DNA from: Muricoccus pecuniae | GTDB taxonomy: Bacteria > Pseudomonadota > Alphaproteobacteria > Acetobacterales > Acetobacteraceae | Length of the DNA: 47,275 nt | Direction: 5' to 3' | NCBI RefSeq assembly: GCF_014199205.1 | Contig: NZ_JACIJD010000027.1 | Coordinates: 1-47,275 of the forward strand | Part shown: in pieces, positions 1-8,029 of the stretch | How the letters are laid out: each line of letters opens with the position of its first letter | Numbering within the stretch: position 1 is the first letter of the stretch | Program-made: the position numbers and the translations under genes | Notes under the pieces: generated by a model | Told to the model about the DNA's origin: nothing | The model's input: the letters and a program-made list of their open reading frames with translations, nothing else | The model's database searches: none

Positions 1-180
1 CCCTGCTCGACCGGCTCACGCACCACTGCCACATCCTGGAGACCGGCAACGACAGTTTCCGGTTCAGGAGCAGCTCGGCCGAACCCAGGAACAGGGTAAG
101 CGTGGCCACGAGGCCCGTCTTCCGGCGCGGTTGGTGGATGTGCTGGGTCGGCTTGGAGCAGGGAGCTTCGGGCCGACATT

Positions 181-591
181 ATGGTCGACATTAGTGGTGA
201 CGCGAAGGACGGCGGATATCGGCGTGTCGAGGTTCTGACCGGACCTGGCCGTCGGCGGAAGTGGTCGGACGACGACAAGGCACGGATCGTAGCGGAGACG
301 CTGCGGCCCGGCACGGTGGTGGCCGAGGTGGCACGACGCTGGCAGGTCAGTTCGCAGCAGGTGTTCACGTGGCGGCGGGAGATGCGGCGTGCTGCGGTGG
401 CGCCGCTGAGCTTTGTGCCGATCGTGCCGGCGCCGTCGATGCCTGTGCCCGAGCCGACAACAGTCTCGTCGGCAGGTTCCTCGCCACCGATCGAGGTGGA
501 ACTGGCGGGAGCGGTGCTGCACGTGGTGCCTGGCACAGATGTGGACCTGCTGACGATGGTGCTGCGGGCGATCCGGACATCGGCGGCATGA
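181..591 (+). CDS. tnpA: IS66 accessory protein TnpA
   Basis: This 136-aa protein is the first gene of the IS66 element. Residues about 20-62 form a helix-turn-helix of the TnpA/OrfA kind (RRRKWSDDDKARIVAETL, then EVARRWQVSSQQVFTWRREM), expected to bind the element's ends. The C-terminal half is proline- and valine-rich and less conserved. The stop overlaps the start of tnpB in an ATGA arrangement (588-591), implying translational coupling. IS66 needs TnpA, TnpB and TnpC for transposition. Confidence 0.9.
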   Translation: MVDISGDAKDGGYRRVEVLTGPGRRRKWSDDDKARIVAETLRPGTVVAEVARRWQVSSQQVFTWRREMRRAAVAPLSFVPIVPAPSMPVPEPTTVSSAGSSPPIEVELAGAVLHVVPGTDVDLLTMVLRAIRTSAA

Positions 592-944
592 TCGCGCCCC
601 CGGCTGGCGCGCGGATCCTGCTGGCGACGAAGCCGGTCGACTTCCGCAAGGGCGCGCACAGCCTGGCGGCGCTGGCCGCCGAGGTGCTGGGCGCAGATCC
701 GTTCTCCGGGGCGGTGCTGGTGTTCCGTTCGCGCCGTGCCGACCGGATCAAGATCCTCCTCTGGGACGGCGGCGGCCTGGTCCTGGTCTGGAAGCAATTG
801 GAGGGAGGCGCGTTCCGCTGGCCGCCGGTGGTGGACGGCGTGCTGCGTCTGACGCCGGTGGAGTTCGCCGCGCTGTTCGACGGGATCGATTGGCGGCGCG
901 TGCAAACGCTGCGGGAGATTCCCACGCCGAGCGCGCCGGCATAG
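588..944 (+). CDS. tnpB: IS66 accessory protein TnpB
   Basis: A 118-aa protein starting at the ATG that overlaps the tnpA stop. It carries the IS66 OrfB signature: VDFRKGAHSLAALA near residues 17-30, then VLVFRSRRADRIKILLWDG and LVWKQLEGGAFRWP. A longer open frame exists upstream, but the coupled ATG and the family length of about 115-120 aa favour this start. Its biochemical role in transposition is not defined beyond being required. Confidence 0.92.
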   Translation: MIAPPAGARILLATKPVDFRKGAHSLAALAAEVLGADPFSGAVLVFRSRRADRIKILLWDGGGLVLVWKQLEGGAFRWPPVVDGVLRLTPVEFAALFDGIDWRRVQTLREIPTPSAPA

Positions 945-957
945 AATCCGCGGCACG

Positions 958-2532
958 ATGCGCGCCGCGGGAGACGACAGGCCGACACTGCCGGAGGACC
1001 CCGCAGCCCTGCGCGCGCTTCTGCTCGAGACGCTGGTCGAGGTCGACACGCTGGTCGCCGAGCGTGATGCGCTGACGGCGCAGAACGAGCGCCTCCAGCA
1101 CCTGCTGCTGAAGCTGAAGCGCCGGCAGTTCGGGCAGAAATCCGAGAGGCTCCCCGAGGAGCAACTGCTGTTCGCCTTCGAGGAGATCGAGGCGACGCTG
1201 GCCGGGAACGCGGCCGAGGCCGGCAAGGCCTCTCCGGCGCTGCGCGACCAGCACAAGAAGCGCCGCCGGGCAGGCCGGGGCCGACTGCCGGCGCACCTGC
1301 CGCGCATCGAGCAGGTGCTGGCGCCCGAGGCGACGGTGTGCCCCTGCTGCCAGGGCCCGCTGGTCGAGATCGGCACCGATGCCGCCGAGCGGCTCGACGT
1401 GATCCCGGCGCGGTTCCGCGTCCTCGTCACGAAGCGGCCGAAGCTGGCCTGCCGGGCCTGCGCCGGCGTGGTGCTGCAGGCGCCCGCGCCGGCCCGCCTG
1501 ATCGAGGGCGGGGTGCCGACCGAGGCAACGGTCGCCCACGTGCTGGTCTCTCGCTACGCCGACCATCTGCCCCTTTACCGCCAGGCGCAGATCCTGGCGC
1601 GGCAGGGGATCGAGATCGGCCGCGAGGTGCTGGCCGACTGGACCGGCACGGGGGCGCTGGAGATCATCCCGGTGGTCCGGCGCATGCGGGAGATCCTGCT
1701 GGCCTCCTCGCGGCTGTTCGCCGACGAGACCACGATGCCGGTCCTCGACCCTGGACGTGGCAAGACCAAGAAGGGCTATGCCTGGGCGATCGCGCGCGAC
1801 GACCGGCCCTGGGGCGGGACGGACCCGCCGGCGGTGGTGTTCCACTACGCGCCGGGCCGCGGCGCCGAGCACGCGAAGGCACTGCTGGGCGGCTATCGCG
1901 GCATCCTCCAGTGCGACGGCTACGGCGCTTACAAGACGCTCGCCGCGGCGAGCGAGGGCATCACGCTGGCATTCTGCTGGTCGCACCTGCGCCGGCAGTT
2001 CATCGAGCTAGCCAAGGGCAAGACCGCGCCGATCGCCACCGAGACGCTGCAGAGGATTGCCGCCCTCTACGCGGTCGAGGCGGAACTGCGCGGCAAGCCG
2101 CCCGACATCCGCCGCGCCGTCCGCCAGGAACGAAGCCGCCCCCTTGTCGAGGACCTGTTCGCCTGGTTCTCGGCGCACCTCGCGCGGCTGCCGGGCAGCA
2201 GTCCGACGGCAGAGGCCATCCGCTACGCGCTGAACCATCGCGACGGCCTGATGCGGGTCCTCAAGGACGGTCGGATCGAGCTGGACACGAACACGGTGGA
2301 GCGCGCCATCCGACCGATCTGCCTCAGCCGCAAGAATGCGCTCTTTGCCTCCGGCGACGATGGCGGGGCCAGATGGGCGGCCGTGGCCTCGTTGGTGGAG
2401 ACCTGCAAGCTCAACAGCGTCGACCCGCAGCGCTACCTCACCACAGTGCTGACGCGCCTGGTCAACGGCTGGCCCAACAGCCGCATCGACGAGCTCATGC
2501 CATGGCACTGCGCGGCCGACGAAAACAGCTGA
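958..2532 (+). CDS. tnpC: IS66-family DDE transposase TnpC
   Basis: A 524-aa transposase of normal IS66 length. An N-terminal leucine-rich coiled coil (residues about 25-60) is followed by a zinc-binding segment with a CPCC motif near residue 125 and a downstream CRAC motif, then the DDE catalytic core with FADETTMPVLDPG, CDGYGAYK, FCWSHLRRQF and NTVERAIRPICLSRKNALF. The C-terminal block with CKLNSVDPQRYL is also intact. It starts 14 bp after tnpB. A related but decayed C-terminal fragment lies on the other strand at about 35.2-35.8 kb. Confidence 0.95.
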   Translation: MRAAGDDRPTLPEDPAALRALLLETLVEVDTLVAERDALTAQNERLQHLLLKLKRRQFGQKSERLPEEQLLFAFEEIEATLAGNAAEAGKASPALRDQHKKRRRAGRGRLPAHLPRIEQVLAPEATVCPCCQGPLVEIGTDAAERLDVIPARFRVLVTKRPKLACRACAGVVLQAPAPARLIEGGVPTEATVAHVLVSRYADHLPLYRQAQILARQGIEIGREVLADWTGTGALEIIPVVRRMREILLASSRLFADETTMPVLDPGRGKTKKGYAWAIARDDRPWGGTDPPAVVFHYAPGRGAEHAKALLGGYRGILQCDGYGAYKTLAAASEGITLAFCWSHLRRQFIELAKGKTAPIATETLQRIAALYAVEAELRGKPPDIRRAVRQERSRPLVEDLFAWFSAHLARLPGSSPTAEAIRYALNHRDGLMRVLKDGRIELDTNTVERAIRPICLSRKNALFASGDDGGARWAAVASLVETCKLNSVDPQRYLTTVLTRLVNGWPNSRIDELMPWHCAADENS

Positions 2533-2687
2533 CGATCAAGCAAAGGCCGCAAGGGTCCGTAGACCTCGCTTACGGAACAGGAGGGCCAAAACACCTGCTT
2601 GACCCGCGGCCACAGCCCGCGGGACATATCCCCGCACGGGTCAGTTCTCGATGAAAACCCCGGGTCAGTTCTCAGCGAAACTCAACA

Positions 2688-2932
2688 AGTGTTCGTGGAG
2701 GCTGTGCGCCATCAGTCGTGAACCGGAGGCAGCGTTCCGGCCTTGGCTGAGCCGTCATTCTGGCCCTCCAGGCTGTTGCAAGAGCGTCGCGATGCCACGG
2801 GACAACGCGTCACGGGGCAGCCACGAGGGGTTCCTCAGCCGAGTGGGGACATGACCTAGCGCGTGCACGTCAACGACATCGTCGCGTAATGTATCTTATG
2901 TAAAATAGACGTCCTACTTGCCTGTTTTTCGG
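2688..2932. other. Gene-free spacer between IS21 end and vapBC
   Basis: I see no convincing gene here. A short open frame starting at 2651 overlaps the IS21 terminal repeats and has no recognisable protein features. The stretch 2885-2925 is noticeably AT-rich compared with its surroundings. Confidence 0.5.
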
Positions 2933-3349
2933 CTACTTTTCCTGCACTGACGCCAGCCAGTCCTCACAGCGTAGTCCCTCCACGCGGCGGAACTCGCTGA
3001 GGTTGCCTGTGACCACGACCAGCCCGCGGCTACGCGCGTGTCCCGCGATCATCAGATCGTAGGCACCAATAACCTGCCCGGCGCGCTCCAGCGCTGTGCG
3101 AATCTCTCCCGCATGCGCTGCTGCGTCCGCGTCGAAGGCCAGCACATCCAGCCGCGCCGTGAAGCGCTCCACCTCCCGCCGGTTCTCGATCGGGCGGGCC
3201 GACTTGCCCGCACCGTGCAGTAACTCCATCAGAACCACGGTCGAGATGCAGAGTGAGCCGGCCTCGGCGTTGAAGCGTGTTCGTAGGCCTTGCGGTCGAT
3301 CTCGCAGAACACGGATGCAGAGATTCGTGTCCAGCAGATAGCGCAGCAT
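2933..3349 (-). CDS. vapC: VapC-type PIN-domain ribonuclease toxin
   Basis: A 138-aa PIN-domain protein, the toxin of a type II toxin-antitoxin pair. The family's metal-binding acidic residues are present: D7 in LLDTN, E42 in LMELLHG and D98 in GAYDLMIAG, followed by the common VVVTGNLSEF segment at 111-120. Known VapC enzymes cut tRNA or rRNA and stop translation. The start overlaps the antitoxin stop by one base (3349), so the two are translationally coupled. All key residues are intact and it is probably functional; a plasmid-stabilising role is inferred. Confidence 0.92.
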   Translation of the reverse strand: MLRYLLDTNLCIRVLRDRPQGLRTRFNAEAGSLCISTVVLMELLHGAGKSARPIENRREVERFTARLDVLAFDADAAAHAGEIRTALERAGQVIGAYDLMIAGHARSRGLVVVTGNLSEFRRVEGLRCEDWLASVQEK

Positions 3350-3570
3350 CAGAAGCGCTCGCGTTCCTCGGCACGAGGCTGGTTGCGGTCCGGCAGGTCA
3401 ATCCCGGGTGCACCGAAGAAGTCGTCCCAACTAGCATCCGCCGGCACGATGACCCGGCGGGTGCCGTCCCGGAGGATCGAGACTTCCCTAACACTTTCTG
3501 GAAAGGCCACGCCCTTCGGCAGACGTACGGCCTGCGTCCGGTTGCTCTGAAAGAGAGTGGTCCGGGTCAT
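3349..3570 (-). CDS. vapB: VapB-type antitoxin
   Basis: A 73-aa antitoxin upstream of and overlapping vapC. The N-terminus (TRTTLFQSNRTQAVRLPKG) is the AbrB/SpoVT-like swapped-hairpin DNA-binding type usual for this VapB group, and the acidic/proline-rich C-terminus would occupy the toxin. I chose the ATG at 3570; an upstream in-frame start at 3651 would run through the operator palindrome. Expected to repress its own operon with VapC. Confidence 0.9.
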   Translation of the reverse strand: MTRTTLFQSNRTQAVRLPKGVAFPESVREVSILRDGTRRVIVPADASWDDFFGAPGIDLPDRNQPRAEERERF

Positions 3571-3581
3571 GTGAACCTCTT

Positions 3582-3604
3582 GGGATATACAATCCATATA
3601 TCCC
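3582..3604 (-). promoter_or_regulatory. Palindromic operator upstream of vapBC
   Basis: The perfect inverted repeat GGGATATA (3582-3589) / TATATCCC (3597-3604) with a 7-bp spacer begins 12 bp before the vapB start. It is AT-rich in a GC-rich setting. Its position fits the autoregulatory operator bound by VapB/VapC complexes; the protein-DNA match is inferred. Confidence 0.7.
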
Positions 3605-3696
3605 CGCCTTGCCAAGGCGCAAGGTTTATAAGCCCTAGACACAGGAATCACGCTGAATCAGTGTCTTGGGGTGCTCTGTTTTGATCTTCCCCCACC

Positions 3697-5598
3697 GTGA
3701 CCCGCCGGCTCCGCTCCCACCAGCAACGCCTCGCCGGGGTGGTGGAGGCAATCGCCAACGGCGAGACGGAGGCACGCGACATCCTGGCCGCCGTAACGCC
3801 CGGCGGGGGTAAGTCGCTCCTGCCGGTCATTGCCGCCAGCTGCCTCGTCGCAGCCGGGATCGTGGAGCGGGTCTGCTGGGTGGTGCCGCGCGACAGCTTG
3901 CGCCTGCAGGCCGAGGAGGCCTTCGCCGATCCCCTCTGGCGGCGGGCGCTGGGCCACTCCCTTTCCGTACGCGCGGCCGACAACACGCCGGACCCGAGCC
4001 GTGGCCTGGCCGGCTACATCACGACCTATCAGGGCATCGCGGCCGCCCCGGACCTGCACCTGGCGGAGTTCCGACGCCGCCGCACGCTGCTGGTGGTGGA
4101 CGAGGTGCACCACCTGCCGGCGCTGGCCGACATCGATCTTGTGGCCGCGGCGCAGGAGACAGAGGAGGACCAGGCGAGCGCCTGGTCCCGCGCCATCCTG
4201 CCCCTGCTGGAATGCGCCCGCGTCCGCCTGCTGCTCTCCGGCACGCTGGAGCGGGCGGACGGCAGGGGCATCCTCTGGCTGCCCTACCGCCGCGGCCCGA
4301 AGGCGCGCACGCGCGAGGTGGAGCTGGACGCCGAAGGGTGGGCGGTGGTCGGCTACTCCCGTGCCCAGGCGCTGGCCGAGCGCGCCGTGCTGCCCGTGAC
4401 CTTCGGCGCGCTGGATGGCGAGGCCAGCTGGCGCGACGAGGACGGCAACGAGCTGGGCCCGCACCGCATCTCCGGCCTCTACCCCGACGAGACGACGCGC
4501 CCTGCCCTCTTCACCGCGCTGCGCACCGGCTTCGCGGAGGCGCTGCTGCGCGAAGCCTTCCTCGCGATCCGCGACCTGCGCGCGCGGCGCCGGCGGGAGC
4601 GCGGCCTGGCGCCGGGCGAGGCGGCGCGCGGCCTGGGCAAGTTGCTGGTGGTGGCGCCCGATCAGACGACGGCGCGCCACTACCTGGAGGTGGTGCGGAA
4701 GTGGGTCCCGACGGCTCAGGCCGCGGTTGTAGCGGGGCTCGCGACCTCGGACACGCCGCGCGCCCACGAGCTGCTCGCCGCCTTCCGGCTGATGCCGGAA
4801 CCCTCGATCCTCGTGACAGTGGCCATGGCCTATGAGGGGCTGGACGCGCCCGAGGTGGCCGTGGTGGCGGCGCTGACCCACATCCGGTCGCGGCCCTGGC
4901 TCGAACAGATGGTGGCCCGCGCAACGCGAGTGGACCCGAATGCCGGGGGCTACGAGGCGCAGCAGGCGCTCGTCTTCCATCCCGACGACCCGCTGTTTGG
5001 CCTGTTCCGCCGCAGGATGGAGACGGAGCAGGGCACGATGGCGCGCCGGCCGAAGCCCCGCCGCGGGCAGATGGCGCTGCCGGACTGGCTGCTGGACAAG
5101 CTGCCGCCGGCGGAGAAGGAAGGCATCGTCCCGCTCTCCTCCAACGCGTTGGCGCTGCGCTACGACCGGCTGGCGCCCGGGCCAGAGCTGGCGATGCACC
5201 GGCCCGAGAACGAGGAAGCGCAGGGCGAGCTGCTGGAGGTGCCCTCAGTCGTCGAGCGGAGGCTGAGGGCACGGCTGGGGGAGATGGTGGCCGCCCAGGC
5301 GGTCGAGGACGAGGCGGGGGCGAGCGGATTGCGGGGTGGCCTGGCCGGGCCCGGCCTCTACCATCGCTACAACGCGGTCCTGAAGCGTGTGACGGGCGAC
5401 AAGGCGCGGGCGCGCATGACGCTGGAGGAGCTGGAGGCCGCGATCGGCTGGATGGAGCGCAACCGGCTGGGCGACCACCTGCACCTTCTGGAGGGCGACC
5501 CGCGCTACGCCTGGTCCGCCCGAAAGCGGGGTGAGTGGAAGCCGCCCGTCGGCCGCCCCATGCGGCTGAGGCCTGAAGCACGGGCCTCCAGGAGGTAG
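3697..5598 (+). CDS. Superfamily II DEXH-box helicase
   Basis: A 633-aa SF2 helicase starting with GTG. Walker A is TPGGGKS at residues 34-40, motif II is DEVH at 135-138, motif III-like SGT is near 181, and motif VI is QMVARATR near 404, so both RecA-like domains are present. The C-terminal 200 residues are basic and glutamate-rich with no recognised domain. It shows general similarity to type III restriction or phage-type DEXH helicases, but no nuclease or methylase lies nearby. It sits alone between two toxin-antitoxin pairs; its substrate cannot be stated. Confidence 0.85.
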   Translation: MTRRLRSHQQRLAGVVEAIANGETEARDILAAVTPGGGKSLLPVIAASCLVAAGIVERVCWVVPRDSLRLQAEEAFADPLWRRALGHSLSVRAADNTPDPSRGLAGYITTYQGIAAAPDLHLAEFRRRRTLLVVDEVHHLPALADIDLVAAAQETEEDQASAWSRAILPLLECARVRLLLSGTLERADGRGILWLPYRRGPKARTREVELDAEGWAVVGYSRAQALAERAVLPVTFGALDGEASWRDEDGNELGPHRISGLYPDETTRPALFTALRTGFAEALLREAFLAIRDLRARRRRERGLAPGEAARGLGKLLVVAPDQTTARHYLEVVRKWVPTAQAAVVAGLATSDTPRAHELLAAFRLMPEPSILVTVAMAYEGLDAPEVAVVAALTHIRSRPWLEQMVARATRVDPNAGGYEAQQALVFHPDDPLFGLFRRRMETEQGTMARRPKPRRGQMALPDWLLDKLPPAEKEGIVPLSSNALALRYDRLAPGPELAMHRPENEEAQGELLEVPSVVERRLRARLGEMVAAQAVEDEAGASGLRGGLAGPGLYHRYNAVLKRVTGDKARARMTLEELEAAIGWMERNRLGDHLHLLEGDPRYAWSARKRGEWKPPVGRPMRLRPEARASRR

Positions 5599-5607
5599 GA
5601 GGCGCGT

Positions 5608-6072
5608 CTAGCCATCCTGTCCAGTGAGCCCCTGCTCCTCTGCCCAGCTGGAGAGCGGAATCACCATGCCCGCCACGAGCGGATCAGGGTGCCGCTTCAT
5701 GTCCCGCACGAAGGGCGCGTCCGACACCACGACGCCCCGGGCTCCCATGGCGATGGCGAAAGCCAGGTAGAGCGTATCATAGGTCGAATGATTGGTAGCC
5801 AGGCCGATGTCGAGCGCGACGGAGTGGAGGTCCAGCCCCGTCGTCGAGGTTGGCTCCACCTGCGCCTGCAGGAGTGCCAGCCCTTCCCGTGCCTCCTCAG
5901 CTGTGAGGGCGCGCCTGCGTACCTGCAGCCAGAGGACATTTGTGGCCTCCCCCAGCCAGAAGTCAGGAAGGAGGAGCTCTTCACCTCCTGTCGCGAGCGC
6001 CTGAGCCAAGTGGCTGTCGGGCTCCTCGAGGACCTACTTCAGCCCCACGGATGCGTCCACAACCAGCGCCAA
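5608..6072 (-). pseudogene. PIN-domain toxin (VapC/FitB-like) broken by a nonsense codon
   Basis: Read from the TTG at 6072, which follows the antitoxin stop, the frame gives LALVVDASVGLK, then TAG at 6034-6036, then VLEEPDSH and 133 more residues. Related PIN toxins have DASVGLKW-V at this point, so a single TGG-to-TAG change explains the stop. The downstream part keeps the E in LGEATNVLW, the YDTLYLAFA motif and the VSDAPFV motif. A restart at the TTG at 6009 would lack the first catalytic aspartate, so activity is unlikely unless the stop is read through. The partner antitoxin gene is intact. Confidence 0.85.
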
Positions 6073-6074
6073 GC

Positions 6075-6356
6075 TCAGTCGCCCTTCGGCCTGTGGGCCA
6101 GTTGCTCGGTGCGACCTGCCCGCGACTGCTCCAAGAGCTCACTAGTCCCCGCTGAACCGCGCCCCGCCGTTCTGCGCCGGAACTCAGCCAGCCGCTCGGC
6201 CGCTTGTTCTCGGGCCGATGCAGGCCCTGGTCCCGTCAGCACGGCGCGCAGGATCTCCCGGTGTTCGGCTTCGGCAGAGCGGCCATGCTCCGCTGCACGG
6301 ACCCGCAAGCGGCGGACGATCTCCTCGTCCAAGTTCCTCACTGTGAGGGCGGGCAT
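6075..6356 (-). CDS. FitA/VapB-like ribbon-helix-helix antitoxin
   Basis: A 93-aa protein with an N-terminal RHH domain: beta strand PALTVRNLD, then EEIVRRLRVRAAEHGRS and AEAEHREILRAVL. This is the FitA-like Arc/MetJ class paired with PIN toxins. I chose the ATG at 6356, because family members begin with MPALTVRNL-like sequence and a longer N-terminal extension looks non-coding. It ends 3 bp before its toxin partner, which is interrupted. With the toxin broken, it may now act only as an orphan repressor. Confidence 0.85.
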   Translation of the reverse strand: MPALTVRNLDEEIVRRLRVRAAEHGRSAEAEHREILRAVLTGPGPASAREQAAERLAEFRRRTAGRGSAGTSELLEQSRAGRTEQLAHRPKGD

Positions 6357-6826
6357 ACCTACCTTCCTTCGCCTCCAGCTTAGCTGATAGCAAAATGCCA
6401 GCAATGCAAGCAAGCCAGACCCGGTCCTGTTCGGGATGGGGCTACTGTGAGAGGGACCGGTACCTGATCGAGTCCGGGCACCCTCTTCCCCTTTCGAGGC
6501 TAGATGGCAGCGCCGATTCGCGGATCAGGGCAGCAGCCCGGGCGATTGGCAGTTCCGGAGCATGCCGGTCTCCGAGTTGTGACTTGCAGCTGAACATGTT
6601 CGAGACCGGCACCTCCGTGCGCACCTACGGATCCGCAAAGTTAGAAGTTCGGTTTTGTTCCCAACGCGGATAGGTCATGTAAGAAGGCGTTTTGCTCCTC
6701 CTTCTGCGTTGCAATTGCTGCGCTATGCTCGCTAGGGTTGCGGCACAACAGACCCAACTGCAGAAGCGAAATAGCAATTTTGGTTCTCCGCACCACCATC
6801 TCCAAGGGGCTGCAGGCCGGACCCTC
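6357..6826. other. Intergenic region before the virB cluster
   Basis: About 470 bp with mixed base composition. Several short open frames cross it but use AT-rich codons unlike the neighbouring genes, and I cannot support any of them. It must hold the minus-strand promoter of the antitoxin gene; I could not single out the promoter of the virB operon. Confidence 0.4.
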
Positions 6827-7294
6827 GTGCGAGGTTCGGCAGCTACCACTCGGCAGGATGGCGGGTTCCCAGCTAAGTTCCCCCTCCGTCAGGGGAACGG
6901 ATACTTGCGAGGGCTTCTGCAAGAGGCAGAGATCCGCGCCGGCCTGGAGGCTGGGGGGCGGATCGAGAACGTGGTCATCGTCGCGCGTCGCAGCGAGGCG
7001 GATGGGGTGGAGCACGTCCCCTACCTGCTTCCGAGCTGGCGGCGAGGCTACGTCGCTATCGGCCTCTTCCGAGGTGCCGGCGTGCGCGCCTATCGCGACC
7101 TCAACCGGCTGGTCCGCTTCATGCGCGACGAACTCGGCTTCCACGGCCCTATCTCCCTGCACGAGCCGGACTGCACGAAGCTCGCGAAGCTCCGCTCCTT
7201 CCTCGACGGCGCCGTGCCGGGCGGGCCGGTCCAGCCCAACAAGTCCCTGCCAGCCGGCGACGGGGTGGCGACGCCGGACACGCTCGACACCTAG
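6827..7294 (+). CDS. Conserved-looking hypothetical protein upstream of virB1
   Basis: I do not recognise this protein. The open frame extends back to 6692, but codons before about 6900 are unlike those of the plasmid genes, so the GTG at 6827 or a later start is more likely. The confident part begins near EIRAGLEAGGRIENVV and continues with LPSWRRGYVAIGLF and LNRLVRFMRDELGF. It is soluble, has no membrane segment, and ends 30 bp before virB1, so it could be the first gene of the transfer operon. Confidence 0.55.
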   Translation: MRGSAATTRQDGGFPAKFPLRQGNGYLRGLLQEAEIRAGLEAGGRIENVVIVARRSEADGVEHVPYLLPSWRRGYVAIGLFRGAGVRAYRDLNRLVRFMRDELGFHGPISLHEPDCTKLAKLRSFLDGAVPGGPVQPNKSLPAGDGVATPDTLDT

Positions 7295-7324
7295 CGAGGC
7301 GGCCCGCGGCCCGGTGGTGGCCGC

Positions 7325-8029
7325 GTGATCCTGGAACTGGCCGTCGTCGCGCAGCTCGCCGCCCGCTGCGCCCCCTCTGTCGCTATTGAGACGCTGGCCG
7401 CCGTCATGCGGACGGAAAGCGGCTTCAAGCCCTTCGCCCTGGGCGTGAACGGGCCGGGCGGCGGCGCGATCTTCCCCGAGACGCGCGAGGCCGCCGTGGC
7501 GCTCGCGACGGACCTCATCGAGCGCCAAGGCCGCTCCGTGGACCTGGGGCTGATGCAGGTGAACAGCGGCAACCTGCGCGCGCTGGGGCTGACGGTCGCG
7601 GAAGTCCTCGACCCCTGCACCAACCTGGCGGCCGGCGCCCGCATCCTGCGCAAGGGCTACGCCACGGCCAGCCGCGGCGAGGCGGACCCGCAGCAGGCGC
7701 TCCGCGTCGCCTTCTCCCGCTACAACACCGGTCACCCCGAGCGGGGCTTCGCCAACGGCTACGTCCGCCGCGTCCAGGGCGCGGCCGAGGTCGTGGTGCC
7801 GGCCATCCGTCTGCGCGGCGAGGCCGTCGGGGCGCCGCAGCGCCCGGCCGCCACCTCCGCCCCCGAGCTGCCCGACGACGATCCCGACGCGCCCCCGGAG
7901 TGGGACGTGTGGGCACGGGCCGCCCCTGCGAGCCGGCCGCGCTTGGTGGCCGTGCCTCGTGAGACCCCCGCGGCGTCGGGGGGCGCCGCGGGAGCCACCC
8001 CCACCGAGCCCCCGAGGACCGCAGAATGA
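7325..8029 (+). CDS. virB1: VirB1-like lytic transglycosylase
   Basis: A 234-aa lytic transglycosylase with a GTG start. The SLT-type fold is visible: catalytic glutamate in VMRTESGFKPFALGVN (about residues 27-42), then RSVDLGLMQVNSGNL near 75-88 and FSRYNTGH near 135. VirB1 locally opens peptidoglycan so that the secretion channel can assemble in the periplasm. No clear cleavable signal peptide is visible at this start. The C-terminal 80 residues are proline-rich and low complexity. It overlaps virB2 through ATGA at 8026-8029. Confidence 0.9.
   Translation: MILELAVVAQLAARCAPSVAIETLAAVMRTESGFKPFALGVNGPGGGAIFPETREAAVALATDLIERQGRSVDLGLMQVNSGNLRALGLTVAEVLDPCTNLAAGARILRKGYATASRGEADPQQALRVAFSRYNTGHPERGFANGYVRRVQGAAEVVVPAIRLRGEAVGAPQRPAATSAPELPDDDPDAPPEWDVWARAAPASRPRLVAVPRETPAASGGAAGATPTEPPRTAE

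Larger units (their letters stand above)
96..2573 (+). mobile_element. Complete IS66-family insertion sequence
   Basis: The element is bounded by imperfect terminal inverted repeats that both start GTAAGCG (left tip at 96; right tip ending at 2573, read on the minus strand). It is flanked by a perfect 8-bp direct repeat GGAACAGG at 88-95 and 2574-2581, the duplication size typical of IS66. It carries the canonical tnpA-tnpB-tnpC order with no visible lesions, so it may still be active. Confidence 0.95.
3..2602 (+). pseudogene. istB: IstB-like ATPase, C-terminal fragment split by IS66
   Basis: Residues encoded at 3-95 match the conserved C-terminal end of IstB helper ATPases (LDRLTHHCHILETGNDSFRF). 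The reading frame is broken at position 95 by the IS66 element and continues at 2582-2602 with RAKTPA and a TGA stop, so removing 2478 bp of IS66 plus one 8-bp duplication restores the gene exactly. IstB assists the IS21 transposase in target capture; the interruption replaces the last residues by IS66-derived sequence. The N-terminal AAA+ part is outside the window. Confidence 0.75.
1..2687 (+). mobile_element. 3' part of an IS21-family element, interrupted by IS66
   Basis: The first 95 bases read in frame as the C-terminus of an IS21 helper ATPase (IstB; ...LLDRLTHHCHILETGNDS...). The frame resumes after the IS66 insertion and stops at 2600-2602. Past the stop are two tandem copies of a terminal repeat beginning GGGTCAGTTCTC, at 2638-2657 and 2662-2681, followed by AACTCAACA with the likely CA-3' tip at 2687. 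Multiple terminal repeats near each tip are known for IS21. The istA half and the left end lie outside the window. Confidence 0.8.

Noticed and set aside
2651-2854. 67-aa open frame after the IS66
   Set aside because: It starts inside the IS21 terminal repeats and lacks protein-like pattern.
3658-5199. 513-aa open frame antisense to the helicase gene
   Set aside because: Its product is arginine/glutamine/alanine-rich with no domain; it is a typical antisense frame in high-GC DNA over a gene with clear motifs.
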